Source of the DNA: Cohnella algarum
GTDB taxonomy: Bacteria > Bacillota > Bacilli > Paenibacillales > Paenibacillaceae
Direction of reading: 5' to 3'
NCBI RefSeq assembly: GCF_016937515.1
Contig: NZ_JAFHKM010000002.1
Location: 5,389,001 to 5,453,000, forward strand
Length of the DNA: 64,000 bases
In this document: positions 34,738-43,927 of the stretch, piece after piece
How the letters are laid out: each line of letters starts with the position of its first letter
Position numbering within the stretch: position 1 is the stretch's first letter
Position numbers and translations under genes: made by a program
The notes under the pieces: generated by a model
What the model was told of the DNA's origin: nothing
Database searches by the model: none
What the model saw: only the letters and a program-made list of their open reading frames with translations

Positions 34738-35712
34738 TCAATATTTTCGCTCGGCCGCGAACTTCGCGATATCGGCCAGATTTTTTTTGGCCGGGATGTC
34801 CGGAATCGCCTCCAGCGCTTTTAACGCTTTGGCGATAAAGCGATCCGCAAGCCGCTCCGCTTCCCGGATGCCGCCGCTTGCGCGGACGAGCTTCACCGCT
34901 TGCTTCGAGTCGGCTTCGTTCTCGCTTTGCCGGATCCGTTCGATTTCCCGAAGCAAGGCCGGGCGGATGTCCGGTTCCTGCAGCGCGTACATGACCGGCA
35001 GCGTGATGTTTCCCTGACGCAAATCGCTTCCCGGCGGCTTGCCGATCGTTTTTTCCGTACCGCACAAATCCAGCAAATCGTCCGTAATCTGGTAAGCCAT
35101 CCCCACCTGGTACCCGAAACGGTACAGGGCGCCGCTCACTTCCTTCGAAGCGCCCGCCGCGATCGCCCCCAACTGGCAGCTGATCGCGATGAGCAGCGCC
35201 GTCTTGCGGCGAATGCGGAGCAAGTAGTTGCGGACGGTTTGCTCCGTGTTGAAAAAATCGCGGATTTGCTCCATTTCCCCGATGCACATCTGCACGATCG
35301 CCGAAGATAAAATCTGGTGAATCCGCGGGTCGTTCAATTCGCTTGCCACGACGAGCGCCTTGCCGTTAATGTAATCGCCCGTGTACATCGCGATCCGGTT
35401 GTCCCATTTCGCTTTGACGGTCGGCTGCCCCCGCCTTGTCTCGGCGTCGTCGATGACATCGTCGTGCACGAGCGACGCCATATGGATCAATTCCAGCGAA
35501 GCCGCCACGTATTTCAGCCGGTCTAGCGAATAGTCGCCGAACTTCCCCCCGAGCAGGACGAAAACCGGACGCAGCCGCTTGCCGCCGGCCTTCAGCAGAT
35601 GCTGGGCCGATTCGTTCAGAAGCGGCATCTCCGAGGCGACGCTTTGGGCGAGCGTGTCTTCGATCGCGTTCAGGTCTTTTCTCATCGCTGCGTACAGCTG
35701 CATTAATTTCAT
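34738..35712 (-). CDS. hepT: Heptaprenyl diphosphate synthase component 2
   Basis: Catalytic subunit that extends farnesyl diphosphate to the menaquinone side chain. 324 residues; first aspartate-rich motif HDDVIDDAETRRG near residue 85 and second YQITDDLLDLCG near 213, KAGGKRLRPV near 43. Works as a heterodimer with HepS (38808-39683); here mqnA, ubiX, ubiA and menG stand between the two subunits. The actual chain length cannot be read. Confidence 0.94.
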   Translation of the reverse strand: MKLMQLYAAMRKDLNAIEDTLAQSVASEMPLLNESAQHLLKAGGKRLRPVFVLLGGKFGDYSLDRLKYVAASLELIHMASLVHDDVIDDAETRRGQPTVKAKWDNRIAMYTGDYINGKALVVASELNDPRIHQILSSAIVQMCIGEMEQIRDFFNTEQTVRNYLLRIRRKTALLIAISCQLGAIAAGASKEVSGALYRFGYQVGMAYQITDDLLDLCGTEKTIGKPPGSDLRQGNITLPVMYALQEPDIRPALLREIERIRQSENEADSKQAVKLVRASGGIREAERLADRFIAKALKALEAIPDIPAKKNLADIAKFAAERKY

Positions 35713-35716
35713 AAAT

Positions 35717-36595
35717 TCACCCTTGGTATCGGATACCGGCCGCGTCGGCCGAAACGGATTCGGACCATTCGGACAGCGTCACCGCCTTGTCCATCAGGCC
35801 GAGCTCCTTCGCGTAACGAAAATAGAGCTGAAGTCCCGCCCGCTGCGAAGCGGAGAAATCATGGCTCAATCCGTCGAAATAACCTTTCCAGTACGTTTCG
35901 TCTCCGCCGATGCGGCGGACGGCCTCTGCGATCAGCGGCTCCGGCCGCCGCGCCGCGAGCTCCTTCGCACGAACGAATTCGCGGTAGATATCGCGAACGG
36001 CTTCCGGGTTGGCCGCCGCGGCATCCCGGCGGACCGCCCAAACCGCATACGTCATCCAATGGCCGGTCCGCTCCCGCCACTTTTCCCCCAAATCCATGAC
36101 CTGGTAGCCATGGTTCTGCCACGAGGCGCGGATCGCGTGATCGCCGATGAGCAGCGCGGCGTCCGCCTTTTTCATCATTTCCTCAAGCGAAGGCTCCGCC
36201 GTTTCGTATGTCGGTCGGCCTCCGTAAAATTTCTCGACGATGATTTTCAACAAATTTACGGTCGTCGCCGAAGTCGTCGTCAGCGCGATCCTTCCGTTCA
36301 GCGCCTGGGCGAGAGGTTTCTTCAGGAACAACAGCAGCGATTGCACCCGGCCCAGGGAACTGACGGACAGATCGGGCAGCAGCCAGTAATCGTCGGCGGA
36401 CAAGCCGAACGCGAACGAGGAAACGGCGGAAATATCGATCTCGCCCTCGCGCAGCTTCCGGTTCAGCTCCGCCGGCATGGCGCGCACCGTTTCGATTTCG
36501 CCATTCAGCCGCGCCGGATCGAAATAATGAAACACGGGCCACACGTTGGCGTAATCGATGCGGCCTACGCGAAGCGGGCGGCGGGCGTTATTCAT
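35717..36595 (-). CDS. mqnA: Chorismate dehydratase MqnA (futalosine menaquinone pathway)
   Basis: Dehydrates chorismate to 3-enolpyruvyl-benzoate, entry to the futalosine route. 292 residues from ATG 36595, overlapping the ubiX end by 8 bases. Periplasmic-binding-protein-like fold with RVGRIDYANVWPVFHYFDP at the N-terminus and LLIGDHAIRA near 170, both typical of MqnA rather than MqnD. Its presence in an operon with ubiX, ubiA and menG implies that this organism makes menaquinone by futalosine, not by the B. subtilis men genes. Confidence 0.88.
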   Translation of the reverse strand: MNNARRPLRVGRIDYANVWPVFHYFDPARLNGEIETVRAMPAELNRKLREGEIDISAVSSFAFGLSADDYWLLPDLSVSSLGRVQSLLLFLKKPLAQALNGRIALTTTSATTVNLLKIIVEKFYGGRPTYETAEPSLEEMMKKADAALLIGDHAIRASWQNHGYQVMDLGEKWRERTGHWMTYAVWAVRRDAAAANPEAVRDIYREFVRAKELAARRPEPLIAEAVRRIGGDETYWKGYFDGLSHDFSASQRAGLQLYFRYAKELGLMDKAVTLSEWSESVSADAAGIRYQG

Positions 36596-37217
36596 CGGCC
36601 TCTCCCCACCTTTTGAACAGATGGTGCGGAATCCCCATGCCGTCCAGCACCTTGCCCACCATGAACCTGACCGCGTCCTCGAGCGTTTGCGGCCCGTAAT
36701 AGAACGCCGGCATCGCCGGCACGATCCGCACCCCGAGACGCGCAAGCTTCAGCATGTTTTCCAGATGGATCGCGTGCAAAGGCGTCTCGCGGGGCACCAG
36801 GTGAAGCGGCCGCCCTTCCTTGAGCATGACGTCGGCGGCGCGAGCCAGCAAATTGTCCGACGACCCGTGCGCGATCGCCGACAGCGTCCCCATCGAGCAC
36901 GGCACGACGACCATGCCTTCGACGCGGAACGAGCCGCTTGCGATCGAAGCCCCGATATCGGACGGGGGATGGAACGTCAGCCGCGGGTCGCCTTCTTCGA
37001 CTCCGAGTCCCCGATATAGCGATTCTTTGCGCTTCGTCGCGTTCCAGCCGAGCTCTTCCTTGAGCACCCGCCACCCCGCCTCGGAAATGACGACGTGCAA
37101 ATGATAGCCCGAAGCGAGAAGCTCGCGGCAAAGCGTCACCGCGTAAATCGCCCCGCTCGCTCCGGTAATCCCGACGACCCAGCGACGCGCGCCTTCCCCG
37201 CGTTCGGCCCTTACCAT
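36588..37217 (-). CDS. ubiX: UbiX-family flavin prenyltransferase
   Basis: Makes prenylated FMN, the cofactor for UbiD-type decarboxylases. 209 residues; GITGASGAIYAVTLCRELL near residue 15 and PCSMGTLSAIAHGSSDNLLA near 107 are the family signatures. In the futalosine pathway a UbiX/UbiD pair can decarboxylate the naphthoate; no ubiD is in the window. Overlaps ubiA upstream by 7 bases and mqnA downstream by 8. Confidence 0.93.
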   Translation of the reverse strand: MVRAERGEGARRWVVGITGASGAIYAVTLCRELLASGYHLHVVISEAGWRVLKEELGWNATKRKESLYRGLGVEEGDPRLTFHPPSDIGASIASGSFRVEGMVVVPCSMGTLSAIAHGSSDNLLARAADVMLKEGRPLHLVPRETPLHAIHLENMLKLARLGVRIVPAMPAFYYGPQTLEDAVRFMVGKVLDGMGIPHHLFKRWGEADE

Positions 37218-38086
37218 GCGCGCACCAATACGAGATCGACGAAGGTAAAGGCGAACATCACCATGCTGAGGACGCTGTTCATCGTGAAGAACGCCTTGTT
37301 AAGCTTGCTCAGGTCGTTCGGGCTGACGATGCGGTGCTCGTAGACGAGCAGCGCGCCGGCGACGACGATTCCGGCCAAGTACCACCAGCTCAAATCCGTC
37401 AGCGCGATCAGCGCCGCGAAGCCCGCGAACGTCAGAAGATGCAAAAAACGCGCGAACCGCAGCCCGCCGGCGATGCCGAAACGGGCGGGAATGGAGTGGA
37501 GCTTTTCCTTGCGGTCGAACTCCATGTCCTGGCAGGCGTAAATGATATCGAACCCCGCCGTCCAGCACGCCACGGACAAATACAGCACGATAGCCGGCAG
37601 CGAAATCGTTCCGGTCACCGCCACCCATCCGCCGAGCGGAGCCAGGCCGAGCGTCAAGCCGAGAAATAAATGGCAAGCCCAGGTGAATCGCTTCGTATAG
37701 GAGTAAAAAACGGTCATGAAGACGGCGATCGGCATAAGCTTGACCGCGAGGCTGTTGAGCTGGGAAGCGGCCCAGAACAGCAAGACGAACGAAATGACGA
37801 TGAAAACGAGGACTTCGGCCGATTTCAGCAAGCCGGCCGGAATCGCCCGATTGGCCGTTCGCGGATTGCGCGCGTCGATCGCTTTGTCGATGACGCGGTT
37901 CAGCCCCATGGCGGCCGAACGAGCCCCCACCATCGCGAGCAGTATCCATCCGCATTGGGCCCACGTCGGCAGCGCGCCGTTTTCGGTGACGGCGCCGAGA
38001 ATCGTTCCGATGTAAGCGAACGGAAGCACGAACAGCGTATGCTCGATTTTGATCATTTCAAGGAAGATGCGAATTTTGCGGATCAT
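37211..38086 (-). CDS. UbiA-family prenyltransferase (menaquinone, MqnP-like)
   Basis: 291 residues from ATG 38086, which overlaps the menG stop (ATGA); a much longer in-frame reading is the menG shadow. Integral membrane enzyme with about eight segments. First aspartate motif [18 protein letters not shown] near residue 65 and second [19 protein letters not shown] near 180. It should attach the heptaprenyl chain to the naphthoquinone precursor. Assignment to the futalosine pathway follows from the neighbours mqnA and ubiX. Confidence 0.88.
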   Translation of the reverse strand: MIRKIRIFLEMIKIEHTLFVLPFAYIGTILGAVTENGALPTWAQCGWILLAMVGARSAAMGLNRVIDKAIDARNPRTANRAIPAGLLKSAEVLVFIVISFVLLFWAASQLNSLAVKLMPIAVFMTVFYSYTKRFTWACHLFLGLTLGLAPLGGWVAVTGTISLPAIVLYLSVACWTAGFDIIYACQDMEFDRKEKLHSIPARFGIAGGLRFARFLHLLTFAGFAALIALTDLSWWYLAGIVVAGALLVYEHRIVSPNDLSKLNKAFFTMNSVLSMVMFAFTFVDLVLVRAW

Positions 38087-38802
38087 GGATGGTCGTTCCC
38101 TTTCGTGCCGATATGAAGCGCCGCGATGCCGAAGGTCAGCGGGTAAACGCGCACGTTGCGCGTGCCGGCTTCGCGGAACATCTCGGCAAGCGCCTGCATA
38201 TCGGGAAATGTCGCGAGCGACTCGGGCAGCCAACGGTACTGCTCGTAGCGTTTCGCGATCCACTTGCCAAGCAGCGGAAGCAGCTTTTCGAAGTAGAAAA
38301 AATAAATGCCTTTGAACGGTTGCTTTTCGGGCTTCGACAGCTCCAGGCAGACGATTTTCCCGCCCGGCTTCACGACCCGCCTCATCTCTTTCAGGACTTG
38401 CATGTAATCGGGCACGTTCCGGAGGCCGAAGCCGATTGTCACGTAATCGAACGAATCGTCGGGAAAAGGAAGCGACATCGCGTTGCCCTGGATCAGCTCG
38501 ATCTGCTTGTCCAGCCCGAGCTTCTTCACCTTCGCCCGCCCGATTTCCAGCATGTTGTTGCTGAAGTCGAGCCCGACGGTGCGGCCGGTGCCGCTCGCTT
38601 GCGCCAGCGCGATCGTCCAGTCGCACGTGCCGCAGCACAGATCGAGCGACGTCTCGCCGGGCTTCAGCGCGAGTTTGCGCATCGTGAACTTGCGCCACGA
38701 TTTGTGCCTGCGGAAGCTCAATATATCGTTCATTCTATCGTACTGAGGCGCGATGCTCTCGAATACGGAATGGACATGGTTTTGTTTGGACTCGGCATCC
38801 AT
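38083..38802 (-). CDS. menG: Demethylmenaquinone methyltransferase
   Basis: Final SAM-dependent methylation to menaquinone. ATG 38802 is preferred because GGGGTGA precedes it; GTG 38811 overlaps the hepS stop and is the alternative. 239 residues; [15 protein letters not shown] is the SAM loop, and [20 protein letters not shown] is the UbiE/MenG signature. Called ubiE/menH in related genomes. Part of hepS-menG-ubiA-ubiX-mqnA-hepT. Confidence 0.95.
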   Translation of the reverse strand: MDAESKQNHVHSVFESIAPQYDRMNDILSFRRHKSWRKFTMRKLALKPGETSLDLCCGTCDWTIALAQASGTGRTVGLDFSNNMLEIGRAKVKKLGLDKQIELIQGNAMSLPFPDDSFDYVTIGFGLRNVPDYMQVLKEMRRVVKPGGKIVCLELSKPEKQPFKGIYFFYFEKLLPLLGKWIAKRYEQYRWLPESLATFPDMQALAEMFREAGTRNVRVYPLTFGIAALHIGTKGNDHP

Positions 38803-38807
38803 TCGGT

Positions 38808-39683
38808 TCACCCCAATTCGGTAGCTGCTGCGGATACGGGCGCCGCCGCCCGGAAAAACGGGGCGACCAGCGGAGCCAATTCCTGCGCGAGTTTGTCGGA
38901 AGGCATCCGCGCCAGCAGGCTCTGCAATTGCATCGCCGTTTGATGCAGCATGCCGGAAAGCTTTTCGGATACCGAATATTTGACCATGAGCTGGCGGAGA
39001 AGGCCGGCGTCCTCCCGCTTCTCCTCGAGCGCCCGTCTATCCTCGTCGGCGCCTTCCTCCAGCACGTGCCAAAACCCCCAGCTGCCGCTCAGGTCGGTCG
39101 GTTTCTCCAGCTTGCCAAGCTCCTGCAGAAGCAGCTCGCAGCGGCTGAACCGGTCCATGATTTCCGGCCACAGCCGTTCGTACAGGCCGGTCATCAGATG
39201 GTTAAACGACAAAAACAAGCCGGATTTCAATTCCGCCCCGTGAGTCAAATACTCTTCCGCGTTCAGCTTCATCTGTCTCATCTTCGCGTAGAACCCGATT
39301 TTGATCCGGTTCAGCTCGCAAATCGCATCCCCGATCCGGCGAATCATATCGACCTGGCCGGCCTGGGCGAGCAAATGGTAAAAGCGGCCGCTGAAATAAT
39401 CGCCCGCAAGCACCTTAAGCTGCCTCGCGCGCATAACAAGCAATCCGCCGCGTTCCGCGGCGGATTCGTTCTCCACCAGATCGTGCGTGTCGAGTCCCAT
39501 CTGCGCGAGCGAGGTGACGATCGCGAGCAGTTCCCTGTGCTGCGCGCTCTCCGCTTGGTACGCAAGCATCGCATGGAGCAAACGGATCCGCGCTTCCGGA
39601 AATTCCGGCAGCTCGGTATGGATCTGGATCATATCGTATTCCATATATTTCCCGGCCATTTGTGCCAATCGGTTACGTGTCAT
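38808..39683 (-). CDS. hepS: Heptaprenyl diphosphate synthase component 1
   Basis: Non-catalytic regulatory subunit that sets the chain length together with HepT. 291 residues, all helical, no aspartate-rich motif, as expected. Recognisable segments: [20 protein letters not shown] and [20 protein letters not shown]. First gene of the menaquinone cluster. Confidence 0.88.
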   Translation of the reverse strand: MTRNRLAQMAGKYMEYDMIQIHTELPEFPEARIRLLHAMLAYQAESAQHRELLAIVTSLAQMGLDTHDLVENESAAERGGLLVMRARQLKVLAGDYFSGRFYHLLAQAGQVDMIRRIGDAICELNRIKIGFYAKMRQMKLNAEEYLTHGAELKSGLFLSFNHLMTGLYERLWPEIMDRFSRCELLLQELGKLEKPTDLSGSWGFWHVLEEGADEDRRALEEKREDAGLLRQLMVKYSVSEKLSGMLHQTAMQLQSLLARMPSDKLAQELAPLVAPFFRAAAPVSAAATELG

Positions 39684-39782
39684 CGTTTATGCCTCCGAGC
39701 ATCCGCAGCAAACCATTCGTTCTCTTAAATTTCATCTATTATAACATACCTGCCGTTCCCCCGCATAACTGCATGGCAGGTT

Positions 39783-40334
39783 TCATTCATTTGTAATATT
39801 TCCAGCCCAGCGTTTTCCATCCGTCGTCCAGGAAAGCCTCAGCTTCTCCGTCCAGGCGGGCGCGCGTTCCCCTGCCGCCTCGCGGTCCAGCCCGGCAAGA
39901 TCCGAAGCGGTCCAGTCGCCGGCGCGCGAATCGGCGGATACGAGCAGCGTTCGGCCGCGTTCGTCTTCCCGGAAAAACCGGAGCAGCACCTGGCGAACAT
40001 TCGGCATGCGCTCGAAAGACAAGCCGACGATTTGCCGGACGTCGTTCCACAGCCGCTCCGGCCGATCCGACTCCGGCGAAAGCGTCAAATCGACGGAAAG
40101 GATGCCGTTCTCCCAGATGACCCGAGTCAAACGGTTGGCAAACGGAAGCTTGATAAACGCATCCACGATCGTATCGTCCGACATTTTCGAGACGCGAATC
40201 GGCGTAAACACGGCCGCGCTTTCCCCGGCGTCCCGGGCCAAAGGCTCCCGCGCCGCGAATTGTCCAAGCGCGACCGCCAAAACGAATCCAAACGCGGCAA
40301 GTCCAAGCCACGCTCGCAGAAAGCTCAACGCCAT
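39783..40334 (-). CDS. Unassigned protein with N-terminal membrane anchor
   Basis: 183 residues. The N-terminus (FLRAWLGLAAFGFVLAVALG) is a signal anchor; the rest is extracytoplasmic and shows two alpha/beta stretches (for example SLSVDLTLSPE-like and NVRQVLLRFFREDERG), which weakly recalls GerMN-type domains. The purine-rich ribosome site AAGGGGAGGG abuts the ATG, so TTG 40328 two codons on may be the true start. It lies between mtrB and hepS. No function recognised. Confidence 0.6.
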   Translation of the reverse strand: MALSFLRAWLGLAAFGFVLAVALGQFAAREPLARDAGESAAVFTPIRVSKMSDDTIVDAFIKLPFANRLTRVIWENGILSVDLTLSPESDRPERLWNDVRQIVGLSFERMPNVRQVLLRFFREDERGRTLLVSADSRAGDWTASDLAGLDREAAGERAPAWTEKLRLSWTTDGKRWAGNITNE

Positions 40335-40407
40335 CCCTCCCCTTGCCGCGATGTTGTCCCATTCTCATTGTACATCGCGAAAGGAGAAGCTATGACAGAG
40401 AGATCTG

Positions 40408-40635
40408 TCAAACGTCGGTTTCGACCACTCCGTACTTGGTCATGACCGTCGCTTTGCCGCGAATTTTGATCGCGGACGTATGATCGGTAAATTGCGCGAT
40501 CAGCACTTCGCCGCGGTCCAGCTTTTCCGTATGATGGAACCGGGTATCCTGGCCTCGGGTAAGGCCGATCACGTTGACGCCGTTTTCCTTGGCTTTGACT
40601 ACGATGTATTCTCCTTGAGCGGGAACAGACTCCAT
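40408..40635 (-). CDS. mtrB: trp RNA-binding attenuation protein (TRAP)
   Basis: 75 residues, very close to B. subtilis TRAP ([20 protein letters not shown] and [15 protein letters not shown]). The RNA-contact residues correspond to Lys38, Lys57 and Arg59 here. It forms an 11-subunit ring that binds GAG/UAG repeats when loaded with tryptophan and so favours the trp leader terminator. The target is in this window at 30263-30285. The usual partner folE (mtrA) is not next to it. Confidence 0.96.
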   Translation of the reverse strand: MESVPAQGEYIVVKAKENGVNVIGLTRGQDTRFHHTEKLDRGEVLIAQFTDHTSAIKIRGKATVMTKYGVVETDV

Positions 40636-40678
40636 CTTCCCTTCCCCTCCCTCTTCTTTAGCTATTCTTTATCTTTCT

Positions 40679-40717
40679 ATCATGTCCCATGATGAGGGAT
40701 GCGTTTCTCTCTGTCAA
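40679..40717 (-). promoter_or_regulatory. mtrB promoter with a 15-base dyad operator
   Basis: Minus strand: -35 TTGACA (40717-40712), 17-base spacer, -10-like CATCAT (40694-40689). A perfect palindrome ATCATG-TCC-CATGAT (40679-40693) overlaps the -10 and start region, a typical repressor site. The -35 directly follows the T tract of the tRNA terminator. Confidence 0.5.
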
Positions 40718-40718
40718 A

Positions 40719-40757
40719 CAAAAACTGCCTTTCCGCGAAGCCCGCGAAAAAGCAGTT
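40719..40757 (-). terminator. Terminator of the tRNA-Pro gene
   Basis: Minus strand AACTGC ... CGCG loop CGCG ... GCAGTT followed by TTTTGTTT, 17 bases after the tRNA. Confidence 0.85.
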
Positions 40758-40773
40758 CTGTGTAAGTATGTCA

Positions 40774-40850
40774 TGGTCGGAGTAGCGGGATTTGAACCCA
40801 CGACCTCACCCACCCCAAGGGTGCGCGCTACCAGTCTGCGCTATACCCCG
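40774..40850 (-). tRNA. tRNA-Pro (anticodon GGG)
   Basis: 77 bases on the minus strand including an encoded CCA. Acceptor arm CGGGGTA/TACTCCG (one G-T pair), D arm GCGC/GCGC, anticodon arm CACCC/GGGTG with loop TTGGGGT, so the anticodon is GGG (reads CCC and CCT), T arm GTGGG/CCCGC with loop TTCAAAT. It has its own promoter and terminator and lies between hbs and mtrB. Confidence 0.96.
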
Positions 40851-40866
40851 AAAGAATACGAGAGTG

Positions 40867-40896
40867 ATTATAGCACAGGACATCGGCTTTTCGCAA
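40867..40896 (-). promoter_or_regulatory. Promoter of tRNA-Pro
   Basis: Minus strand: -35 TTGCGA (40896-40891), 18-base spacer, -10 TATAAT (40872-40867); start about 10 bases before the mature tRNA. Confidence 0.75.
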
Positions 40897-40934
40897 CCCT
40901 GAAACCATCACAAAACTAAGCAAAAGCCGAATTT

Positions 40935-41207
40935 TTATTTGATGCCTTCTTTGAGCGCTTTCCCCGGCTTGAATGCGGGAATTTTTCCTGCCGGAATTTC
41001 GATTTCTACGCCGGTCTGCGGATTGCGCCCCTTGCGGGCGGAACGTTCGCGCACCTCAAAATTGCCAAAGCCGACGAGCTGGACCTTGTCTCCCTTTTGG
41101 AGCGCTTCCGAGATGACATCGAATACGGCGTCAACCGCTTGGGTTGCATCCTTCTTGGACAGATCGGCCAGTTCGGATACTTTGGCGATCAGTTCGGTTT
41201 TGTTCAT
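40935..41207 (-). CDS. hbs: DNA-binding protein HU
   Basis: 90-residue nucleoid protein. The N-terminal helices ([20 protein letters not shown]) and the DNA-gripping arm ([19 protein letters not shown]) with the conserved Pro are intact; ends [11 protein letters not shown]. Strong ribosome site GGGGAGGTG. Binds and bends DNA without sequence preference. In B. subtilis hbs lies next to spoIVA; here a sugar transporter operon separates them. Confidence 0.97.
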   Translation of the reverse strand: MNKTELIAKVSELADLSKKDATQAVDAVFDVISEALQKGDKVQLVGFGNFEVRERSARKGRNPQTGVEIEIPAGKIPAFKPGKALKEGIK

Positions 41208-41264
41208 GCTTTCACCTCCCCGGGCGGATACTGGCCTGTTAACTGTTTATCCGTTTCATCAGAA

Positions 41265-41294
41265 ATTATACACACAACGGCGGCGAAGTTTCAA
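41265..41294 (-). promoter_or_regulatory. SigA-type promoter of hbs
   Basis: Minus strand: -35 TTGAAA (41294-41289), 18-base spacer, -10 TATAAT (41270-41265), about 57 bases before hbs. Confidence 0.7.
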
Positions 41295-41342
41295 GCGGGA
41301 CGCGAAGTTCGGCGTTCGGCGGCGTCGCGCCCCTTGCGCGGA

Positions 41343-42335
41343 TCAGGATTTTCGCCGGGTCAGGTGAATGAAGGTGACGGCAAGCGCCAGCACGAGCACG
41401 CCGCCCTTGACGATGTCCGTCGCGTAATATTGCACGTTCAGCATCGTCAGGCCGTTGATCAAAATGCCGGTCAGCACCGCCCCGACAAACGTGCCGATGA
41501 TATTGGGCCGGCCCGCGCCGAAAACGGAATAACCGACGAACACGGCGGCGACCGCCTCCATCAGCAGCGGGGCTCCGGCGTCGATCTGGCCGCTGCCGAC
41601 GCGGGAGGCGAACAGGATGCCGCCGATCGCGGCGAACACGCCGGAGGCGACGTATGCCCACATCCGCACGCGTTTCACCTTGAGGCCGGACAGGCGCGCC
41701 GCCTCTTCGTTTCCGCCCGTCATGATCAGCTGCCTGCCCCAGCGGGTATATTTGAAAAACAGGTGCGCCGCCGCGACGGCAACGATCATGAGAATGACCG
41801 GAAACGGGACGCCGAGCAGCTTGCCTTGCCCGATCCACAAAAACGAGTCGTACATTTTGCCCGGGGCTTTCGAGCCGTCGGTCAACTGCATGTTGTTGTA
41901 AATGGAGTAGCCCTTCGTATACGTCCGGTGAAGACCGCTGATGATGTACATGACCGCGAGCGTCGCAAGCAAATCCGGAATCCGGATTTTGACGATGAGC
42001 AGCGAATTGAGCAGACCGACGGCCGCGCCGACGAGCAGCGGAATCACGATGACGAGCACGAGCGGCATTTCGTACCAGATCATGAGCGTGGCGGTGACGA
42101 CCGTAGAAAGCGACACCGTCGAACCGACGGACAGGTCGAAGCCGTCCACCATAAGCGAAATCGTCACCCCGATGGCGACGAACGTGACGATCGAGATCGA
42201 CCGGAGAATGTCGGTCAAATTCGAATAGGTGAAGAAATATTGATTGTAAAGCGAGAAAAACAGCAAAATGACGCCGATGAAAATAAGCGCCCCGTATTTG
42301 AACGAAAAATCCAGCACCTTGTTTTTCACTTTCAT
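41343..42335 (-). CDS. Sugar ABC transporter permease (RbsC/YtfT type)
   Basis: 330 residues from ATG 42335, which overlaps the ATPase stop (ATGA) and has AGGAGG in front. About nine or ten membrane segments. The family signature ISLMVDGFDLSVGSTVSLST and the EAA-like cytoplasmic loop GGNEEAARLSGLKVKRVR, which docks on the ATPase, are present. A longer in-frame reading upstream is the shadow of the ATPase. It forms the homodimeric pore of the import system with the two proteins encoded upstream. Confidence 0.94.
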   Translation of the reverse strand: MKVKNKVLDFSFKYGALIFIGVILLFFSLYNQYFFTYSNLTDILRSISIVTFVAIGVTISLMVDGFDLSVGSTVSLSTVVTATLMIWYEMPLVLVIVIPLLVGAAVGLLNSLLIVKIRIPDLLATLAVMYIISGLHRTYTKGYSIYNNMQLTDGSKAPGKMYDSFLWIGQGKLLGVPFPVILMIVAVAAAHLFFKYTRWGRQLIMTGGNEEAARLSGLKVKRVRMWAYVASGVFAAIGGILFASRVGSGQIDAGAPLLMEAVAAVFVGYSVFGAGRPNIIGTFVGAVLTGILINGLTMLNVQYYATDIVKGGVLVLALAVTFIHLTRRKS

Positions 42336-43840
42336 TCCTCCTGGCCGCCGCTGGCATAATAAAGCAAGTCTTCCTGAGTCGCCTCTCCGCGGGCGAATTG
42401 TTTCGCGATGCGCCCGTCGCACATGACGAGTATGCGGTCGGCAAGGCCGAGCGCTTCGGCAAATTCGCAGGTCAAGTACAGCACCCCTTTGCCCTGAAGA
42501 GCCAAATCGCCGATGATATTGAAAATGTCCCGCTTCGCGCCGACGTCCACCCCTTTCGTCGGCTCGTCCAGCACGAACAGCTCGGCATCGGTTTGAAGCC
42601 ATTTGCCGATGACGACTTTTTGCTGATTGCCGCCGCTGAGCGTGCCCGTCAATTGGGACGGAGAGCTCGCCTTGATGCCGAGCCGTCCGATCAGGCCGTC
42701 GGCATAGTTCCGTTCGACCGCCGGGGAAAGGACGCCCAGACGGCTGATCGTACGCAGCACCGGAAGGCTCAGGTTGCGCAGCACCGACTCTTTCACGAGA
42801 ATGCCTTCCTTGCGCCGCTCCTCCGGAACGAGAACGATGCCGTCCCGAAAGGCCGCGGCGGGCGAAGACAAGTCCACCGGCTTGCCGTTCATTTCGACGC
42901 GGCCTTCGTCGGCCGGATCGGCGCCGAACAGCAGGCGCGACAGTTCCGTCTTTCCGGCCCCGACGAGCCCGACGATCGCGACGATTTCGCCCCTGCGGAC
43001 GTCGAAGTTCACGCCGCGCACCCTTCGCCCGGCCGCAAGCCCCTTGACCTCGAGCAGCCTTTCGCCGATGGCGGCTTCGCGCTTCGGATATTCCTCTTCG
43101 AAGCTTCGGCCGAGCATCGCCCGGATGACGTCGGGAGGCGCAAGCTTGTCCGTCTTCTCGGTGACGATCATCCGGCCGTCCCGCATGACCGAAATGCGGT
43201 CGCACATGCGGAACACTTCGGGCAGCCGGTGCGAAATGAAAATGACCGCGATCCCCGCGGACTTGAGCCGGTTCATGATGACGAACAGCCGCTCGGCCTC
43301 TTCGATGCTCAGCGGAGCGGTAGGCTCGTCCAAAATGACGACCTTCGCCTCCTCCACCAGCACCCGCGCGATCAGGACGAGTTGCTTCTCGGCGAGGCTG
43401 AGCTCGCCGGCCCGCTTGCGCGCGGGAATATCCAGCCCCAGCTGGCGCATCGTGCTCTCGGCAGCGTCGAACATGCCGCTCCATTTGACGAACGCTCCGC
43501 CGCGCGAGGAAGCCAGCCTGTCCAGGTAAATGTTTTCGGCCACCGTCATATGGGCAACGAGGGACGTATCGACCTCTTGGTAAACGCAGTGAATGCCCGC
43601 CGCTTTCGCATCGGCGGGGGATCCGACCGAAAGCTTCTCTCCGTTCAGCTCGATGCTGCCGTCATCCGCTTCGTACGCGCCGGACAGCACCTTCATCAGC
43701 GTGCTTTTGCCCGCGCCGTTCGCGCCGAGCAGCGCGTGAATTTCGCCGCCTTGCACGCTGAAATCGACCGATGCCAGCGCCGGAACGCCGGAAAACGATT
43801 TGGAGATGCGTTTCATTTCAAGCCCGCTTCGCTTAGACAC
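42332..43840 (-). CDS. Sugar ABC transporter ATP-binding protein (RbsA/MglA type, tandem)
   Basis: 502 residues with two ATPase halves. First half: Walker A GANGAGKST near residue 40, LSLAEKQLVLIARVLV signature, VVILDEPTAPL. Second half: degenerate P-loop VGLVGAGKTELSRLLF near 292, signature LSGGNQQKVVIGKWL, FVLDEPTKGVDVGAKRD. This tandem layout is typical of ribose/galactose/xylose importers. Sugar specificity cannot be read. Confidence 0.95.
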   Translation of the reverse strand: MSKRSGLEMKRISKSFSGVPALASVDFSVQGGEIHALLGANGAGKSTLMKVLSGAYEADDGSIELNGEKLSVGSPADAKAAGIHCVYQEVDTSLVAHMTVAENIYLDRLASSRGGAFVKWSGMFDAAESTMRQLGLDIPARKRAGELSLAEKQLVLIARVLVEEAKVVILDEPTAPLSIEEAERLFVIMNRLKSAGIAVIFISHRLPEVFRMCDRISVMRDGRMIVTEKTDKLAPPDVIRAMLGRSFEEEYPKREAAIGERLLEVKGLAAGRRVRGVNFDVRRGEIVAIVGLVGAGKTELSRLLFGADPADEGRVEMNGKPVDLSSPAAAFRDGIVLVPEERRKEGILVKESVLRNLSLPVLRTISRLGVLSPAVERNYADGLIGRLGIKASSPSQLTGTLSGGNQQKVVIGKWLQTDAELFVLDEPTKGVDVGAKRDIFNIIGDLALQGKGVLYLTCEFAEALGLADRILVMCDGRIAKQFARGEATQEDLLYYASGGQEE

Positions 43841-43880
43841 TCGTAATTCCCCTCCTTCTCATGGTCCGGACAGCAGGAAA

Positions 43881-43903
43881 CGGCGCGGAAAAATTCCGCG
43901 CCG
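43881..43903 (-). other. Strong hairpin between the binding-protein and ATPase genes
   Basis: Perfect 10-base arms CGGCGCGGAA/TTCCGCGCCG with a 3-base loop, and no T tract after it. Such intercistronic hairpins usually protect the upstream binding-protein message from 3' decay and so raise its level over ATPase and permease. Confidence 0.7.
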
Positions 43904-43927
43904 GCTCCGAATGAGCAACTTCTGCAA

